From JAEKNW01 sp963677815 (GTDB lineage Bacteria > Cloacimonadota > Cloacimonadia > Cloacimonadales > JAFGVF01), in contig OY782499.1 of NCBI GenBank assembly GCA_963677815.1, positions 186,001-250,000 on the forward strand: a stretch of 64,000 nt of DNA, in the 5' to 3' direction. Shown here one piece after another: positions 18,101 to 26,044 of this stretch (position 1 is the stretch's first letter; each line of letters begins with the position of its first letter). A program made the translations under genes and the position numbers. The notes beneath the pieces are model-generated. The model saw only the letters and a list, made by a program, of their open reading frames with translations, was not told the DNA's origin and did no database searches.

Positions 18101-19408
18101 GATAGTTGGCAATACTTAAAACTTATAAACATTGAAAAAAGTGATAAATACTTTGATGTGATTATGGATATTGCTAAACAATCATATAGCTCATCCCAAA
18201 AAATTGACCATAAACAACCTAGTATAGCCCCAATCTATAATCATATTGTGGCTTTTCCCCTATCTTTAAGAAATAAATCTCAAGGTGTAATTATTTTAAT
18301 GACCAAGCATGGGACTCATTACTTCCCAGAGAAATCAATTAATATGATTTCTGCCTTGTGTAATCAAATCATTGTTCTTATTGAAAATATTAGAACATCT
18401 GACTTAGAAAAAACTCATGCCCAAATTAGAGGTGAGTTAATCGAGTCAAATCCATTTAATATTATCGGTAAGAGTAAAAAAATGATGGAAATCTTTGATT
18501 TGATAAATAGAATTAAAGATACTCCAACTACGGTACTAGTAGAAGGACCTAGTGGTACAGGTAAAGAGCTGATTGCTAGAGCAATTCACTATAGTTCTAT
18601 CAGAAGAAATAAGCAATTTATAGCCCAATATTGTGGAGCATTACCTGAAACTCTTTTAGAATCAGAGCTCTTTGGTCATGTTAAAGGGTCCTTTACTGGA
18701 GCTGCATATGATAAAAAAGGTCTCTTGGAACTAGCTGATGGAGGTACCTTCTTCTTAGATGAAATTGCTGATATTTCTCTTTCTACTCAAGCTAAATTAC
18801 TCAGATTTTTACAAGAAGGGGAAGTAAAAAGAGTTGGTTCCACTAAAACTGAAAAAGTGAATGTCAGAGTTGTTTGTGCCACCAATGTTTCCTTGATTGA
18901 TAAAGTTAAAACAGGTGAGTTCAGACTTGACCTTTATTACCGACTTAATGTTATCAGAATCCAAGTACCTGCCTTAACTGAGAGAAGAGATGATATTCCT
19001 CTTTTAGCAGTACATTTCCTAGATAAATACAATAAGCATATAAATAAGAAAGTTTCTGGTATTACTGATGAGGCTATGACTATTTTGAAGAATTATGAAT
19101 GGCCAGGCAATGTTAGGCAGTTAGAAAATGAAATCGAAAGAGCTGTTACCCTTGCAGATAATAATGCTTTCATTAAGGCTGATGATGTATCTCCTGAGCT
19201 TATTCATTTTACGGCGAATAAAACAACTATAAATCTCTTATCAAAACCTCAGTCATTAAAAGATGCAGTTGAAGAATTAGAGATTCAAATGATAACCCAA
19301 GCGTTAGAAGAAACAGAATGGAATCAAACCCAAGCTGCTAAAGCTATTGGATTGAGCAGACAAGGATTAATCAAAAAAATAAAAAGGTATAATTTAGACA
19401 GAGAATAA
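15146..19408 (+). CDS. Sigma-54 activator with N-terminal ATPase, TPR array and GAF-like domain
   Basis: This 1,420 aa cytoplasmic regulator has four parts. Residues 30-140 carry a P-loop (GNSGTGKS, 39-46) and a Walker B-like ILIDD (128-132), as in STAND/MalT-like signalling ATPases. About 390-900 is a long TPR array with YNNIGVL/YNNLG signatures every 40 residues. About 930-1080 resembles GAF. About 1090-1325 is the AAA+ activator core with Walker A GPSGTGK (1134-1140), GSFTGA (1181-1186) in place of the usual GAFTGA, Walker B FFLDE, and the WPGNVRQLENE motif. The end is a Fis-type helix-turn-helix (QTQAAKAIGLSRQG). It should bind an enhancer site and drive RNA polymerase-sigma-54 in response to a ligand or protein sensed by the ATPase/TPR part. 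It precedes the dinG-like gene by 7 bases, so the two are probably co-transcribed. The target promoter is unknown. Confidence 0.9.
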   Translation: MEIVTNQAMEKYIVEKISRLSELINKLEEKGSSLIEVTGNSGTGKSLLFKNLIQRLENNDSFYQVLTPRIFGQNHFKDFIQLMTGINDKDFKMIHDLSKEYKTGQKYDFFYFFSEQLKLRDFARPCIILIDDCNLLDNYTKDFIQYIINYWQDIPLKVVAFTPVSNFTFSNKFVLDFLSQEDIVKILNVSFPNIKSDFQNEAEIIKNISKGNLYIVNYIVSSLAKSKGKLELSKFIDKNLDSFKIHTDMIESLTDVQQEILFYIYLLDNHAEYKILKKIFSSKLDKNLESLTQSYLVVNHKGIYYIHKVTSYKEYFKTLTLKQYQDKIESVVDILQQFNLESYNIVNYYILLNDHSSELFDKSLEALSNLYDYESKIELLTFLFSKQKKTDKKLEILKQLGLAHIDLNNYEKAVDYFREYLHLCSKHSNPEAEIIFYLASALFNSNSSNFALEIIKQYSPENIDVLWKIKILLLKSDILMEGEDFDEAGQIIDQVISIAFQIEDKKIQSNILGDTKKLSGKLYYFKNDYDKAADLFMDAETYYKKAENFIGLAAVYNNIGVLYQFKGEYDNSEEMYKKSMELEKNRYNLKGISVCYNNLGGLMDDKGNRLESIYYLKEALQIQTLLNDPYQITNIYNNLGVTYMDEKNYKNSEDAFRKSLEIAINFNFFRVLIPTYNNLGTLFNSKGDWDKAIEYYQKAIDKCLEYDDFDGLIISYSNLGEIYEKRGEFNIAYDLYFKGLELLPKVNDENIKADLYGNIGSVLTNLHKFKEAYSYLVESLDFFKSVDAKHKIVEGYQKQAMYFVMTHNYESAAYYLNQALAIAEELNLTNELGKSYYLKAILERDDAESAKEYILKSIELFLSNSKQYELAQANYLLATILAEAQDWEQALEILNNNRKSIKKFGAIKLLEKNDILIANITKEHKAELEGSRNQVELTNKFYEITKDLGTITNFDTLLEESSNKLVEFSEADSAIVCLYNNQAIKDSWQYLKLINIEKSDKYFDVIMDIAKQSYSSSQKIDHKQPSIAPIYNHIVAFPLSLRNKSQGVIILMTKHGTHYFPEKSINMISALCNQIIVLIENIRTSDLEKTHAQIRGELIESNPFNIIGKSKKMMEIFDLINRIKDTPTTVLVEGPSGTGKELIARAIHYSSIRRNKQFIAQYCGALPETLLESELFGHVKGSFTGAAYDKKGLLELADGGTFFLDEIADISLSTQAKLLRFLQEGEVKRVGSTKTEKVNVRVVCATNVSLIDKVKTGEFRLDLYYRLNVIRIQVPALTERRDDIPLLAVHFLDKYNKHINKKVSGITDEAMTILKNYEWPGNVRQLENEIERAVTLADNNAFIKADDVSPELIHFTANKTTINLLSKPQSLKDAVEELEIQMITQALEETEWNQTQAAKAIGLSRQGLIKKIKRYNLDRE

Positions 19409-19415
19409 GGATGGT

Positions 19416-22277
19416 TTGGTGAAAAATGAAATTCTGCAAGCATTCAGTTTTGTTGCAGTTCAAATAAAAACAACAGGTATTAAACCTGAATCTAATAATA
19501 TTGTTGAAATTGGGGCTACACTTTTCCAAAAAGGAGAAATTGTAGACCAATTTCATTCTTATGTGCAAGCATCTTATGAAATATCTCCTGTTGCCCTTGC
19601 TTCTATGAATATTTCTCTTAATACTTTGAATCATTATGGGCAACCCTTAAAGAATGTTCTGAAAGAACTTGATGAATTTATTAAAGACCAAACTATACTA
19701 TTCTTTAATGATATGAATCAGTCTTCTTTTTTAACTCATCATATAATCCAACAGAACATTACCCCCTTCTTAGATTATCATTATGACCTACACGAGCTGA
19801 TGAAAATCTATTTTCCCTTTTCACAACATTTTGATATTGAACAATTATGTAAAAATTTAGACGATAAAACTGAAATTTCTAGTAATTGCCAAGATACATC
19901 TAAACTCCTTGGTCAATTATTCTATGAAATGATAGACTATATAGTAGATAATATACCCTATCCCAAAAATAGAATTCTTTATCAACTTGCTGCCATAGCT
20001 AACCTTGATAGTGATATAAATTCTGTTCTTCTTAAAATAACTGAATACCAGCAAAAAACAGCTTTAGTTAAAAATCAAGAATCTACTATTAGGCATTCCC
20101 AAGTTAACTTTCTTCAATCTCAAGTTAAGACTGCAGAATATCCAACTATCAATCAAGTTTTAGGAGAAGAAGGACTATTTGCCCAAAAGTTCCCTAATTA
20201 TGAAGAAAGGCAAGGGCAAATAATGATGGCTCAAGCAGTAGAGAAAGCTTTTTTACAAGACCAGTTACTGCTAGTTGAAGCTGGAACTGGTGTTGGTAAA
20301 TCCTTTGCCTATCTTATACCTGCCATTGAATACTCTACTAGAACTAAAAGCAAAGTTATCATTTCAACTAATACAAAAAATCTACAGGAACAACTATTTT
20401 TTAAAGACCTGCCTACTTTAGCTGAAATATTGCCTCTTAGTTTTAAAGCTTTAATTGTTAAAGGACGAGAAAACTACATTTGTCTAAAGAGATGGCTTGA
20501 AACATCTTTGAATATAAATTCTCTAACAAATTATGAAGCTCAGGGTCTGCTTTATTTAGTAATTTGGCAAAGTCAGACTAAAACTGGAGATATTTCTGAG
20601 AACAATGCTTTTGATAAAACTAAATTCCCTGCATCTTGGCGACTAGTTGTTTCAGAGAGATATTTTTGTGGTGGTATGAATCGCTGTTCTCATAGTTCAT
20701 CCTGCCATGTTATGTTTATTAAGAAGAAATTAGATGAAGCAGGTCTTGTAGTAGTTAATCATTCTCTGTTGCTCTCAGATTTAATGAATGAGAAAAAGAC
20801 ACTTGGTGAATATAGTAGAGTAGTTATTGACGAAGCTCATAATCTCCCAGGAGTAGCTGGTAAACATCTAGGCTTTAGTTTAACTTATTTCGATATTAAT
20901 CAACTACTAAATCATATAGTTTTTATTAAGCAAAAGAAGAAAATAGGTCTTTTACCTAATTTCCTGAATATTATTGAGAATACTTTGCAAGATAGTCAAA
21001 CGTCCAAATCTCATTTCATTTCCCAAACAAACTCCATAATTGATTTTATAGCTGAGAATAAAAAAATGTTTTCAGACTTGTTTAATAAATTATCGCATAT
21101 TGTTGAAGAAAAAGGTTCTTTTGGAAAATTCAGATTAAAAAATGCTCAAGCAATTCCAGATTTCCAAGCCAGCTTTTCTGAACTAAGAACTAGCTGGAAT
21201 ACCCTTTTGCAAAAGTTTTTTAGGCTTACTGAACTTCTACGAATGACCTCAAAAGATCTTATTCATCAGTATGATAAATATCTTTCTGATTTTGAAGGAA
21301 TCTATCAACAGTTAACTGAAATTGATGAATCTCTATTAAAATTATCCCAGCCTGATTGGGCTGATAATGTAATCTGGTTAGAGCAAATTGCCTCAAGAAA
21401 TAGTGATTTTCCACTAGTGATAATCAATTATGCACCAATTGAAGTTAATGAAAAACTACATGGTTTTCTCTATAATGCAGTTGATACCCTAGTTATGACT
21501 TCTGCAACCCTTGCTATAAGAGGGGTCTTCAAATTTTTCATGAATCAATCGGGGTTATCTTTGCTGGAAGACAAGGCAATTGAGCAAATAACTGTTCCTT
21601 CTCCCTTCGATTATGATCAGCAGTCAAAACTATTTATTCCAAACTTCTTACCTTTTCCTAAAGATAGTTTCTATGTCGACCAATCACTTAAAATTCTCAA
21701 CACTTTGATTTCTAATACTCGGCAAGGTTCTATGGTTCTTTTTACTTCTTATAAAGACCTAAACTATGCTTATAGAGAACTCCAAGAACCTCTCTTTGAA
21801 CAAGGAATCAAACTTCTTGCTCAAGGTATTTCTGGTTCTCGTAATTCTATTTTAAATGAATTCAAAAGAAATAAGAATTCTGTTCTTCTAGGCACTTCTT
21901 CTTTCTGGGAAGGAGTTGATGTACAAGGAGATTCCTTATCTCAACTCATAGTTTTTAAGCTCCCTTTCCAAGTTCCTTCAGAGCCTATGGTAGAAGCTTA
22001 TATTGAAAAACTAGAATCTCAAAAGAAAAACTCCTTTATGCACTTTATGCTTCCAAATGCTCTACTTAAAGTTAGACAAGGTTTTGGAAGATTGATAAGA
22101 AGCAAACAAGACAAAGGAGTAGTTGTTATCCTTGATAAAAGAGTAATCACAACCAGATATGGAGATTATTTCCGTCAGATTTTGCCTTGCAAATTACAAA
22201 TTATAAATACTGATTTAGAACTTGTTGAAGTTACCAATAAATTCTTTAACACTTTAGAGGATAAAAGTAATGTATAA
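19416..22277 (+). CDS. dinG: DinG-family Fe-S helicase with degenerate N-terminal exonuclease domain
   Basis: A 953 aa superfamily 2 (XPD/DinG) DNA helicase. The start is non-ATG: TTG 19416 or GTG 19419, with AAGGA at 19407-19411 spaced best for the GTG. Residues 10-180 have the fold of a DEDDh 3'-5' exonuclease (epsilon/DnaQ-like), but the catalytic D-x-E is Q16-I-K18 and the second-motif Asp is also missing, so nuclease activity is unlikely. The helicase part has Walker A GTGVGKS (290-296), four Cys for a 4Fe-4S cluster (C356, C418, C424, C430), DEAH (472-475), the GTSSFWEGVD motif and the VRQGFGRLIR motif VI. The family unwinds 5'-tailed DNA, R-loops and D-loops in repair. murB overlaps its end by 8 bases. 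Confidence 0.93.
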   Translation: MVKNEILQAFSFVAVQIKTTGIKPESNNIVEIGATLFQKGEIVDQFHSYVQASYEISPVALASMNISLNTLNHYGQPLKNVLKELDEFIKDQTILFFNDMNQSSFLTHHIIQQNITPFLDYHYDLHELMKIYFPFSQHFDIEQLCKNLDDKTEISSNCQDTSKLLGQLFYEMIDYIVDNIPYPKNRILYQLAAIANLDSDINSVLLKITEYQQKTALVKNQESTIRHSQVNFLQSQVKTAEYPTINQVLGEEGLFAQKFPNYEERQGQIMMAQAVEKAFLQDQLLLVEAGTGVGKSFAYLIPAIEYSTRTKSKVIISTNTKNLQEQLFFKDLPTLAEILPLSFKALIVKGRENYICLKRWLETSLNINSLTNYEAQGLLYLVIWQSQTKTGDISENNAFDKTKFPASWRLVVSERYFCGGMNRCSHSSSCHVMFIKKKLDEAGLVVVNHSLLLSDLMNEKKTLGEYSRVVIDEAHNLPGVAGKHLGFSLTYFDINQLLNHIVFIKQKKKIGLLPNFLNIIENTLQDSQTSKSHFISQTNSIIDFIAENKKMFSDLFNKLSHIVEEKGSFGKFRLKNAQAIPDFQASFSELRTSWNTLLQKFFRLTELLRMTSKDLIHQYDKYLSDFEGIYQQLTEIDESLLKLSQPDWADNVIWLEQIASRNSDFPLVIINYAPIEVNEKLHGFLYNAVDTLVMTSATLAIRGVFKFFMNQSGLSLLEDKAIEQITVPSPFDYDQQSKLFIPNFLPFPKDSFYVDQSLKILNTLISNTRQGSMVLFTSYKDLNYAYRELQEPLFEQGIKLLAQGISGSRNSILNEFKRNKNSVLLGTSSFWEGVDVQGDSLSQLIVFKLPFQVPSEPMVEAYIEKLESQKKNSFMHFMLPNALLKVRQGFGRLIRSKQDKGVVVILDKRVITTRYGDYFRQILPCKLQIINTDLELVEVTNKFFNTLEDKSNV

Positions 22278-23163
22278 TTCCCTTATTACTAAATATTCAC
22301 CAGATTATCTGCTTGAAGATGAAAAACTATCTAAACATACATCTTTTAAAATTGGTGGTCCAGCAGACATCTTCTTAATGCCTGATTCTCTTCTACTTCT
22401 CCAAGATATGATTAAAGAAGTTAGCCGATTAAATTTAAAATCTATGGTAATTGGGGGCGGGAATAATCTTCTGTTTGCAGATTCTGGTTTCCGAGGTGTT
22501 ATCATATCAACTGAAAAGCTTAATAGATTAAGCCTTGAAGGAAATACCATCACTGCTCAATGTGGGGTATCACTTAAAGAACTTACAGCTTTTGCTTTGG
22601 AAAACTCTTTATCAGGTCTAGAATTTGCTTGTGGTATCCCTGGTTCTGTTGGCGGTGCTGTCTTTATGAACGCTGGTGCTTACGGAGGAGAAATGAAAGA
22701 TGTCATTATCTCTGTAGATTATCTTGATCATGATGATGTAATCCGAAATCATGCCTTAACAGGTCATAACTTTGACTATCGGACAAGTATTTATCAGCAG
22801 AGAAACTACCTTGTCCTAGAAACTAGACTCAAATTAACTCCAAGTTATAAAGATCAAATCCAAGCTAGAATGGATGACTTGCAAGCAAGAAGACAAGCTA
22901 AACAACCTCTGGAGTATCCTAGTGCAGGTTCTGTTTTTCGCCGACCAGAAGGTCACTTTGTTGGTAAGCTTATTGATGATTGTGGTCTAAGAGGTTATTC
23001 CATCGGCGGAGCTCAAATCTCAGAAAAACACTCTGGTTTTATTATCAACAAGGGAAATGCTACAGCTGATGATGTTATCAAGCTTATAAGTTATATTCAA
23101 GAAAGTGTAAAGTGCAAATTCCAAGTTGCACTTCATACTGAAGTTAGAATTATTGACCCTTGA
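22270..23163 (+). CDS. murB: UDP-N-acetylenolpyruvoylglucosamine reductase (MurB)
   Basis: A 297 aa FAD enzyme of cytoplasmic peptidoglycan synthesis; it reduces UDP-GlcNAc-enolpyruvate to UDP-MurNAc with NADPH. Visible motifs are HTSFKIGGPAD near the N-terminus, GGGNNLLF in the FAD-binding domain, GIPGSVGGAVFMNAGAYG, and SAGSVFRRP with the proton-donating Ser at 221. The C-terminal HTEVRII carries the conserved Glu. Length is normal. ATG 22270 lies within the last codons of the helicase gene (8-base overlap), so translation is coupled. The stop codon lies inside a long inverted repeat. Confidence 0.97.
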   Translation: MYNSLITKYSPDYLLEDEKLSKHTSFKIGGPADIFLMPDSLLLLQDMIKEVSRLNLKSMVIGGGNNLLFADSGFRGVIISTEKLNRLSLEGNTITAQCGVSLKELTAFALENSLSGLEFACGIPGSVGGAVFMNAGAYGGEMKDVIISVDYLDHDDVIRNHALTGHNFDYRTSIYQQRNYLVLETRLKLTPSYKDQIQARMDDLQARRQAKQPLEYPSAGSVFRRPEGHFVGKLIDDCGLRGYSIGGAQISEKHSGFIINKGNATADDVIKLISYIQESVKCKFQVALHTEVRIIDP

Positions 23164-23215
23164 TTGTTACTCTCTCTATAAATTTCCAATGATTTATCGA
23201 GAGAGTAACAATCAA
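23160..23215. repeat. Long inverted repeat at the murB stop codon (possible terminator)
   Basis: TTGATTGTTACTCTCTC (23160-23176) pairs perfectly with GAGAGAGTAACAATCAA (23199-23215). After one mismatch the stem continues another 6 bp around an 8-nt loop. The murB TGA is inside the left arm. No T-run follows. Half of the element recurs at 58100-58132, so it is a dispersed repeat as well as a likely transcript end. Confidence 0.7.
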
Positions 23216-23296
23216 GAGATTATATTAAAATATAAGGCTCTCTCTCAAGTAAAGTTGGTCTTAGAAAAATAATGAAGAATATTTGATGATGCATCA

Positions 23297-23440
23297 GCTG
23301 TGAAAGGGGATTAATACTCTCCCCGGTCTACACGACCACCCCTCTCAAACGCTCTTTCGAGCTGAAAGGGGATTAATACTCTCCCCGGTCTACACGACCA
23401 CCCCTCTCAAACGCTCTTTCGAGCTGAAAGGGGATTTACA
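23297..23440. repeat. 62-bp tandem repeat, 2.3 copies
   Basis: The unit begins with GAAAGGGGATTA at 23302, 23364 and (truncated) 23426. It contains CTCTCCCCGG and GACCACCCCTCTC blocks. A 63-bp relative lies at 24086-24230 and an interrupted reverse copy at 36820-37062. It lies in a gap with no gene. Confidence 0.85.
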
Positions 23441-23535
23441 TGGGTCGAGGGATTCTAGCCCACGGTTACGCAGATGGCGGAGAAAATCTCCACCGTCCGA
23501 CAGATGCGGATGTTGTCATCCGCATTCCCAGTTAG
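23441..23535. repeat. Palindromic intergenic repeat modules downstream of the 62-bp array
   Basis: Contains a GGAGAAAATCTCC palindrome (23479-23491), then GCGGATG-TTGT-CATCCGC followed by ATTCCCAGTT. The second module recurs at 57365-57392 and 57445-57470. The stretch also shares its GGATTCTAGCCCACGG-like segment with 36820-36840 (reverse). No coding potential. Confidence 0.7.
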
Positions 23536-23546
23536 GAGAAATAAAT

Positions 23547-24002
23547 CTACTCATATTTTTCTAGTCTAGCAGTAATCTTATTCACATGCCCTATTTCCTG
23601 TAATCTCAAATCTTCGAACACTTTAAGAGCAAAGTCATCTAAAGCAGTAAAAGTCTTAAACATTTCATAAGCTTTAGCAGTGTTCTTTTCTCGATTTAAT
23701 GCAATTTTTAAAACATCAACAGGGGAATAAGAATTTTTTATTTCATCAGTATTAATTAACATTTCAAGTAACGCTTTTTCAATATTGATAGTTTTCTCTA
23801 GTTCTTGTCTGCTAAGTTTTCCCTCTTCTAGCAACTCTCTTAACCTGTTATAATGACCAGTTTCTTCTTCAGCTAATTGACTTAATATCTCTTTAACTTG
23901 AGAATCTTGAACTATTTCAGTAGCCTTCTTATAAAAAGAAAAACTTTCTAATTCTATTTTTTCTGCATATTCGATAATTTCTCTTAAATTTAATTCTCTC
24001 AT
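23547..24002 (-). CDS. Rubrerythrin-like ferritin-fold di-iron protein
   Basis: A 151 aa four-helix di-iron protein without the C-terminal rubredoxin domain of classical rubrerythrin. The ligand pattern is visible: E in helix 1 (KIELESFSF), EEETGH, E in NREKNTAKAYE, and LQEIGH, giving two E-x-x-H pairs. Members of this family reduce peroxide or handle oxygen stress in the cytoplasm of anaerobes, taking electrons from rubredoxin or NADH-linked reductases. The ATG has AGGAG eight bases upstream. The gene is isolated, with repeat clusters on both sides, and is followed downstream by repeats rather than a clear terminator. Confidence 0.9.
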   Translation of the reverse strand: MRELNLREIIEYAEKIELESFSFYKKATEIVQDSQVKEILSQLAEEETGHYNRLRELLEEGKLSRQELEKTINIEKALLEMLINTDEIKNSYSPVDVLKIALNREKNTAKAYEMFKTFTALDDFALKVFEDLRLQEIGHVNKITARLEKYE

Positions 24003-24034
24003 GATTACTCCTGTTATTATTTATTTTTTTGGAA

Positions 24035-24236
24035 CACCCCCTATCTTCCCCCTCTCGGAGGGGGAAATAGGACATCAAAATCATTACGAGCTGAAAGGGG
24101 ATTGTTTACTCTCCCCGGTCTTCTCGACCACCCCTCTCAAACGCTCTTACGAGCTGAAAGGGGATTGTTTACTCTCCCCGGTCTTCTCGACCACCCCTCT
24201 CAAACGCTCTTACGAGCTGAAAGGGGATTTAGGGGG
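24035..24236. repeat. 63-bp tandem repeat (2.3 copies) plus CCCCCT-type hairpin
   Basis: GAAAGGGG occurs at 24093, 24156 and 24219, exactly 63 bases apart; the two full units look identical. Before them, ACACCCCCTATCTTCCCCCTC faces GAGGGGGAAATAG, a hairpin module also seen near 40516, 40631 and 57590. A plus-strand frame crossing this stretch is only translated repeat. The array ends just after the stop of the operon's last gene at 24237. Confidence 0.85.
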
Positions 24237-26042
24237 TTATTTATTCTTTGTGTTCAAATATTTATCGATAGCCTTGGCAGCGACATGACCGTTAGCTACC
24301 CCATTGATTACATCAGGTCCTTTTATGATATCTCCACCAACAAAAAGCCATTCTAAGGAAGATTGGTATCCTTCATTAACCTGTATTCTTCCTCTAGGAC
24401 CAAACTTCAAATTTTCTCTTAAACTATCAGAAATATATGATAGATCCATTCCTTGTCCGATTGATTCAACTATCATATCAGCAGGGAAAAACTTCTTCTT
24501 GTCTGTATCGAATTTTGGATTAAAAACTCCAGATTCATCGAATACTGATAAACATTTAACAAGATGTAAGCCTTTTATCTTATTATCTACTATTTCTATT
24601 TCTTGTGGGCCCCAACCTGGTTCAATGATAGCTTTTTCTTCTCTTGATTCTACTATTTCTTCCCTATCAGCAGGCATAATATCTTCTGTTTCAAGACTGG
24701 TAGTAGTGATATCAACTTTGCCATACTTCTGATTTTGCAGTCTAGCTAAAGTTCTAGTAATATCCATAGCCACATTACCACCTCCGATTACTACTATCTT
24801 CTTACCAACAGGAATATTTTCTCCAAGAGTGAATTGTCTTAGTAAATCTGTAGCGAAATAGACTTCAGGATTATCCGAACCGGGTATTTTTGTAGATCTT
24901 CCTAAATGAAGACCAGTTGCAGCATATACAGCAGAATAATCTTGATGAAGTTCTTCTAAACTTATATCCTGACCAATACGGGTGTTAAACTGAATTTCTA
25001 CTCCTAAAGATTTTATGTAATCTATATCTTTATTGATTTGATCATAAGGAAGTCTGTATTCAGGGATACCATAGCGCATCATACCACCAGAATCAGGTAA
25101 AGCTTCGAATATTTTTACCTTGTAGCCTAAAATCGCCAAATAATAGGCTGCTGAGAGTCCAGAAGGACCTGCTCCGATTACAGCAATTTTATGATTTAGT
25201 TTTGGATCAGCAAGATGTTCTGAGCCTAGTACTTCCTGGTATTTCTCTGCAGGAATTTGATCCGCTATATAACGTTTCAACCAACGTATAGCAATGGGAT
25301 CACCATTATTATGTAAGGCACAAGCTGTCTCACATTTATGGGTACAAATTCTCCCACATATTTCAGGAAGAGGATTGGTTTCATAGAGAATCCTAAAAGC
25401 TTCTTCTATGTTATCTTCTCTAAGTGCTGCTATATAAGCAGGAATATCCATGTGAGCAGGACATGTTGCAGTACATAATCCACATTCTAAACATCTGTCA
25501 GCTTCAAGCAATGCTTGTTCTTTATTATAGCCTTTGATAATTTCTATAAATGATTTATCTCTTGCATCAGGGGCTAATTCGTCCATCTCAATTCTATCAA
25601 ATTTAATAAGAGCAATATCTTCAGATCTAGCATAACCCTTTTCATCATCTTGCCACTTAGTTTTATCAGCTCCAGGAGTGAATCTAAAGACTTCTGGGTC
25701 ATCATCAATCCAAATGTATTCATTCGACATTGTTAAAGCCCCTGTAGGGCAAATATCTACACATAAGGCACACCAACAACATCTACCGTAATCTATACGT
25801 GGACGTAAGCCACTATTACCATCTGTAACTTCTTGTCCAGCTACTGCCACTAAATCAATTGCTGCATTCTGACAAATCTCTTCACAAGAACCACAGCCTA
25901 TACATTTGGTAAAATCATTTTGGTGAAAACCTCGATAATTATCAGCACCAGGTCTATCTTTTATAGGGTCTTTAACTGTCCAAGGTTCTTCAGCAATTCT
26001 CTTCCAAATAGTTAATGGTTGAATAATATCTTTTAATTTCAT
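24237..26042 (-). CDS. 2x[4Fe-4S] ferredoxin fused to GltD/NfnL-like NAD(P)H oxidoreductase
   Basis: 601 aa. Residues 20-110 hold two [4Fe-4S] motifs (C47/C50/C53/C57 and C88/C91/C94/C98) and resemble the NuoI/MbhN peripheral ferredoxin subunit. Residues 175-250 hold the GltD-type cysteine region (C184/C187/C190/C194; C229/C233/C237/C241). Then come the FAD-binding IGAGPSG (289-295) and the NAD(P)-binding VIGGGNVAMD. It starts 2 bases after the large-subunit gene at the end of the membrane-complex operon. I infer it is the electron-input/output arm of the complex, moving electrons between ferredoxin and NAD(P)H, rather than a glutamate synthase subunit; no large GltB gene is nearby. Confidence 0.88.
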   Translation of the reverse strand: MKLKDIIQPLTIWKRIAEEPWTVKDPIKDRPGADNYRGFHQNDFTKCIGCGSCEEICQNAAIDLVAVAGQEVTDGNSGLRPRIDYGRCCWCALCVDICPTGALTMSNEYIWIDDDPEVFRFTPGADKTKWQDDEKGYARSEDIALIKFDRIEMDELAPDARDKSFIEIIKGYNKEQALLEADRCLECGLCTATCPAHMDIPAYIAALREDNIEEAFRILYETNPLPEICGRICTHKCETACALHNNGDPIAIRWLKRYIADQIPAEKYQEVLGSEHLADPKLNHKIAVIGAGPSGLSAAYYLAILGYKVKIFEALPDSGGMMRYGIPEYRLPYDQINKDIDYIKSLGVEIQFNTRIGQDISLEELHQDYSAVYAATGLHLGRSTKIPGSDNPEVYFATDLLRQFTLGENIPVGKKIVVIGGGNVAMDITRTLARLQNQKYGKVDITTTSLETEDIMPADREEIVESREEKAIIEPGWGPQEIEIVDNKIKGLHLVKCLSVFDESGVFNPKFDTDKKKFFPADMIVESIGQGMDLSYISDSLRENLKFGPRGRIQVNEGYQSSLEWLFVGGDIIKGPDVINGVANGHVAAKAIDKYLNTKNK

Positions 26043-26044
26043 TT

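Noticed and set aside
22305..22553. Minus-strand frame inside murB
   Set aside because: Shadow of a clearly functional gene.
24237..26042. Glutamate synthase small subunit
   Set aside because: No GltB is nearby, there is an extra 2x[4Fe-4S] domain, and it is the last gene of the Mbx-like operon.
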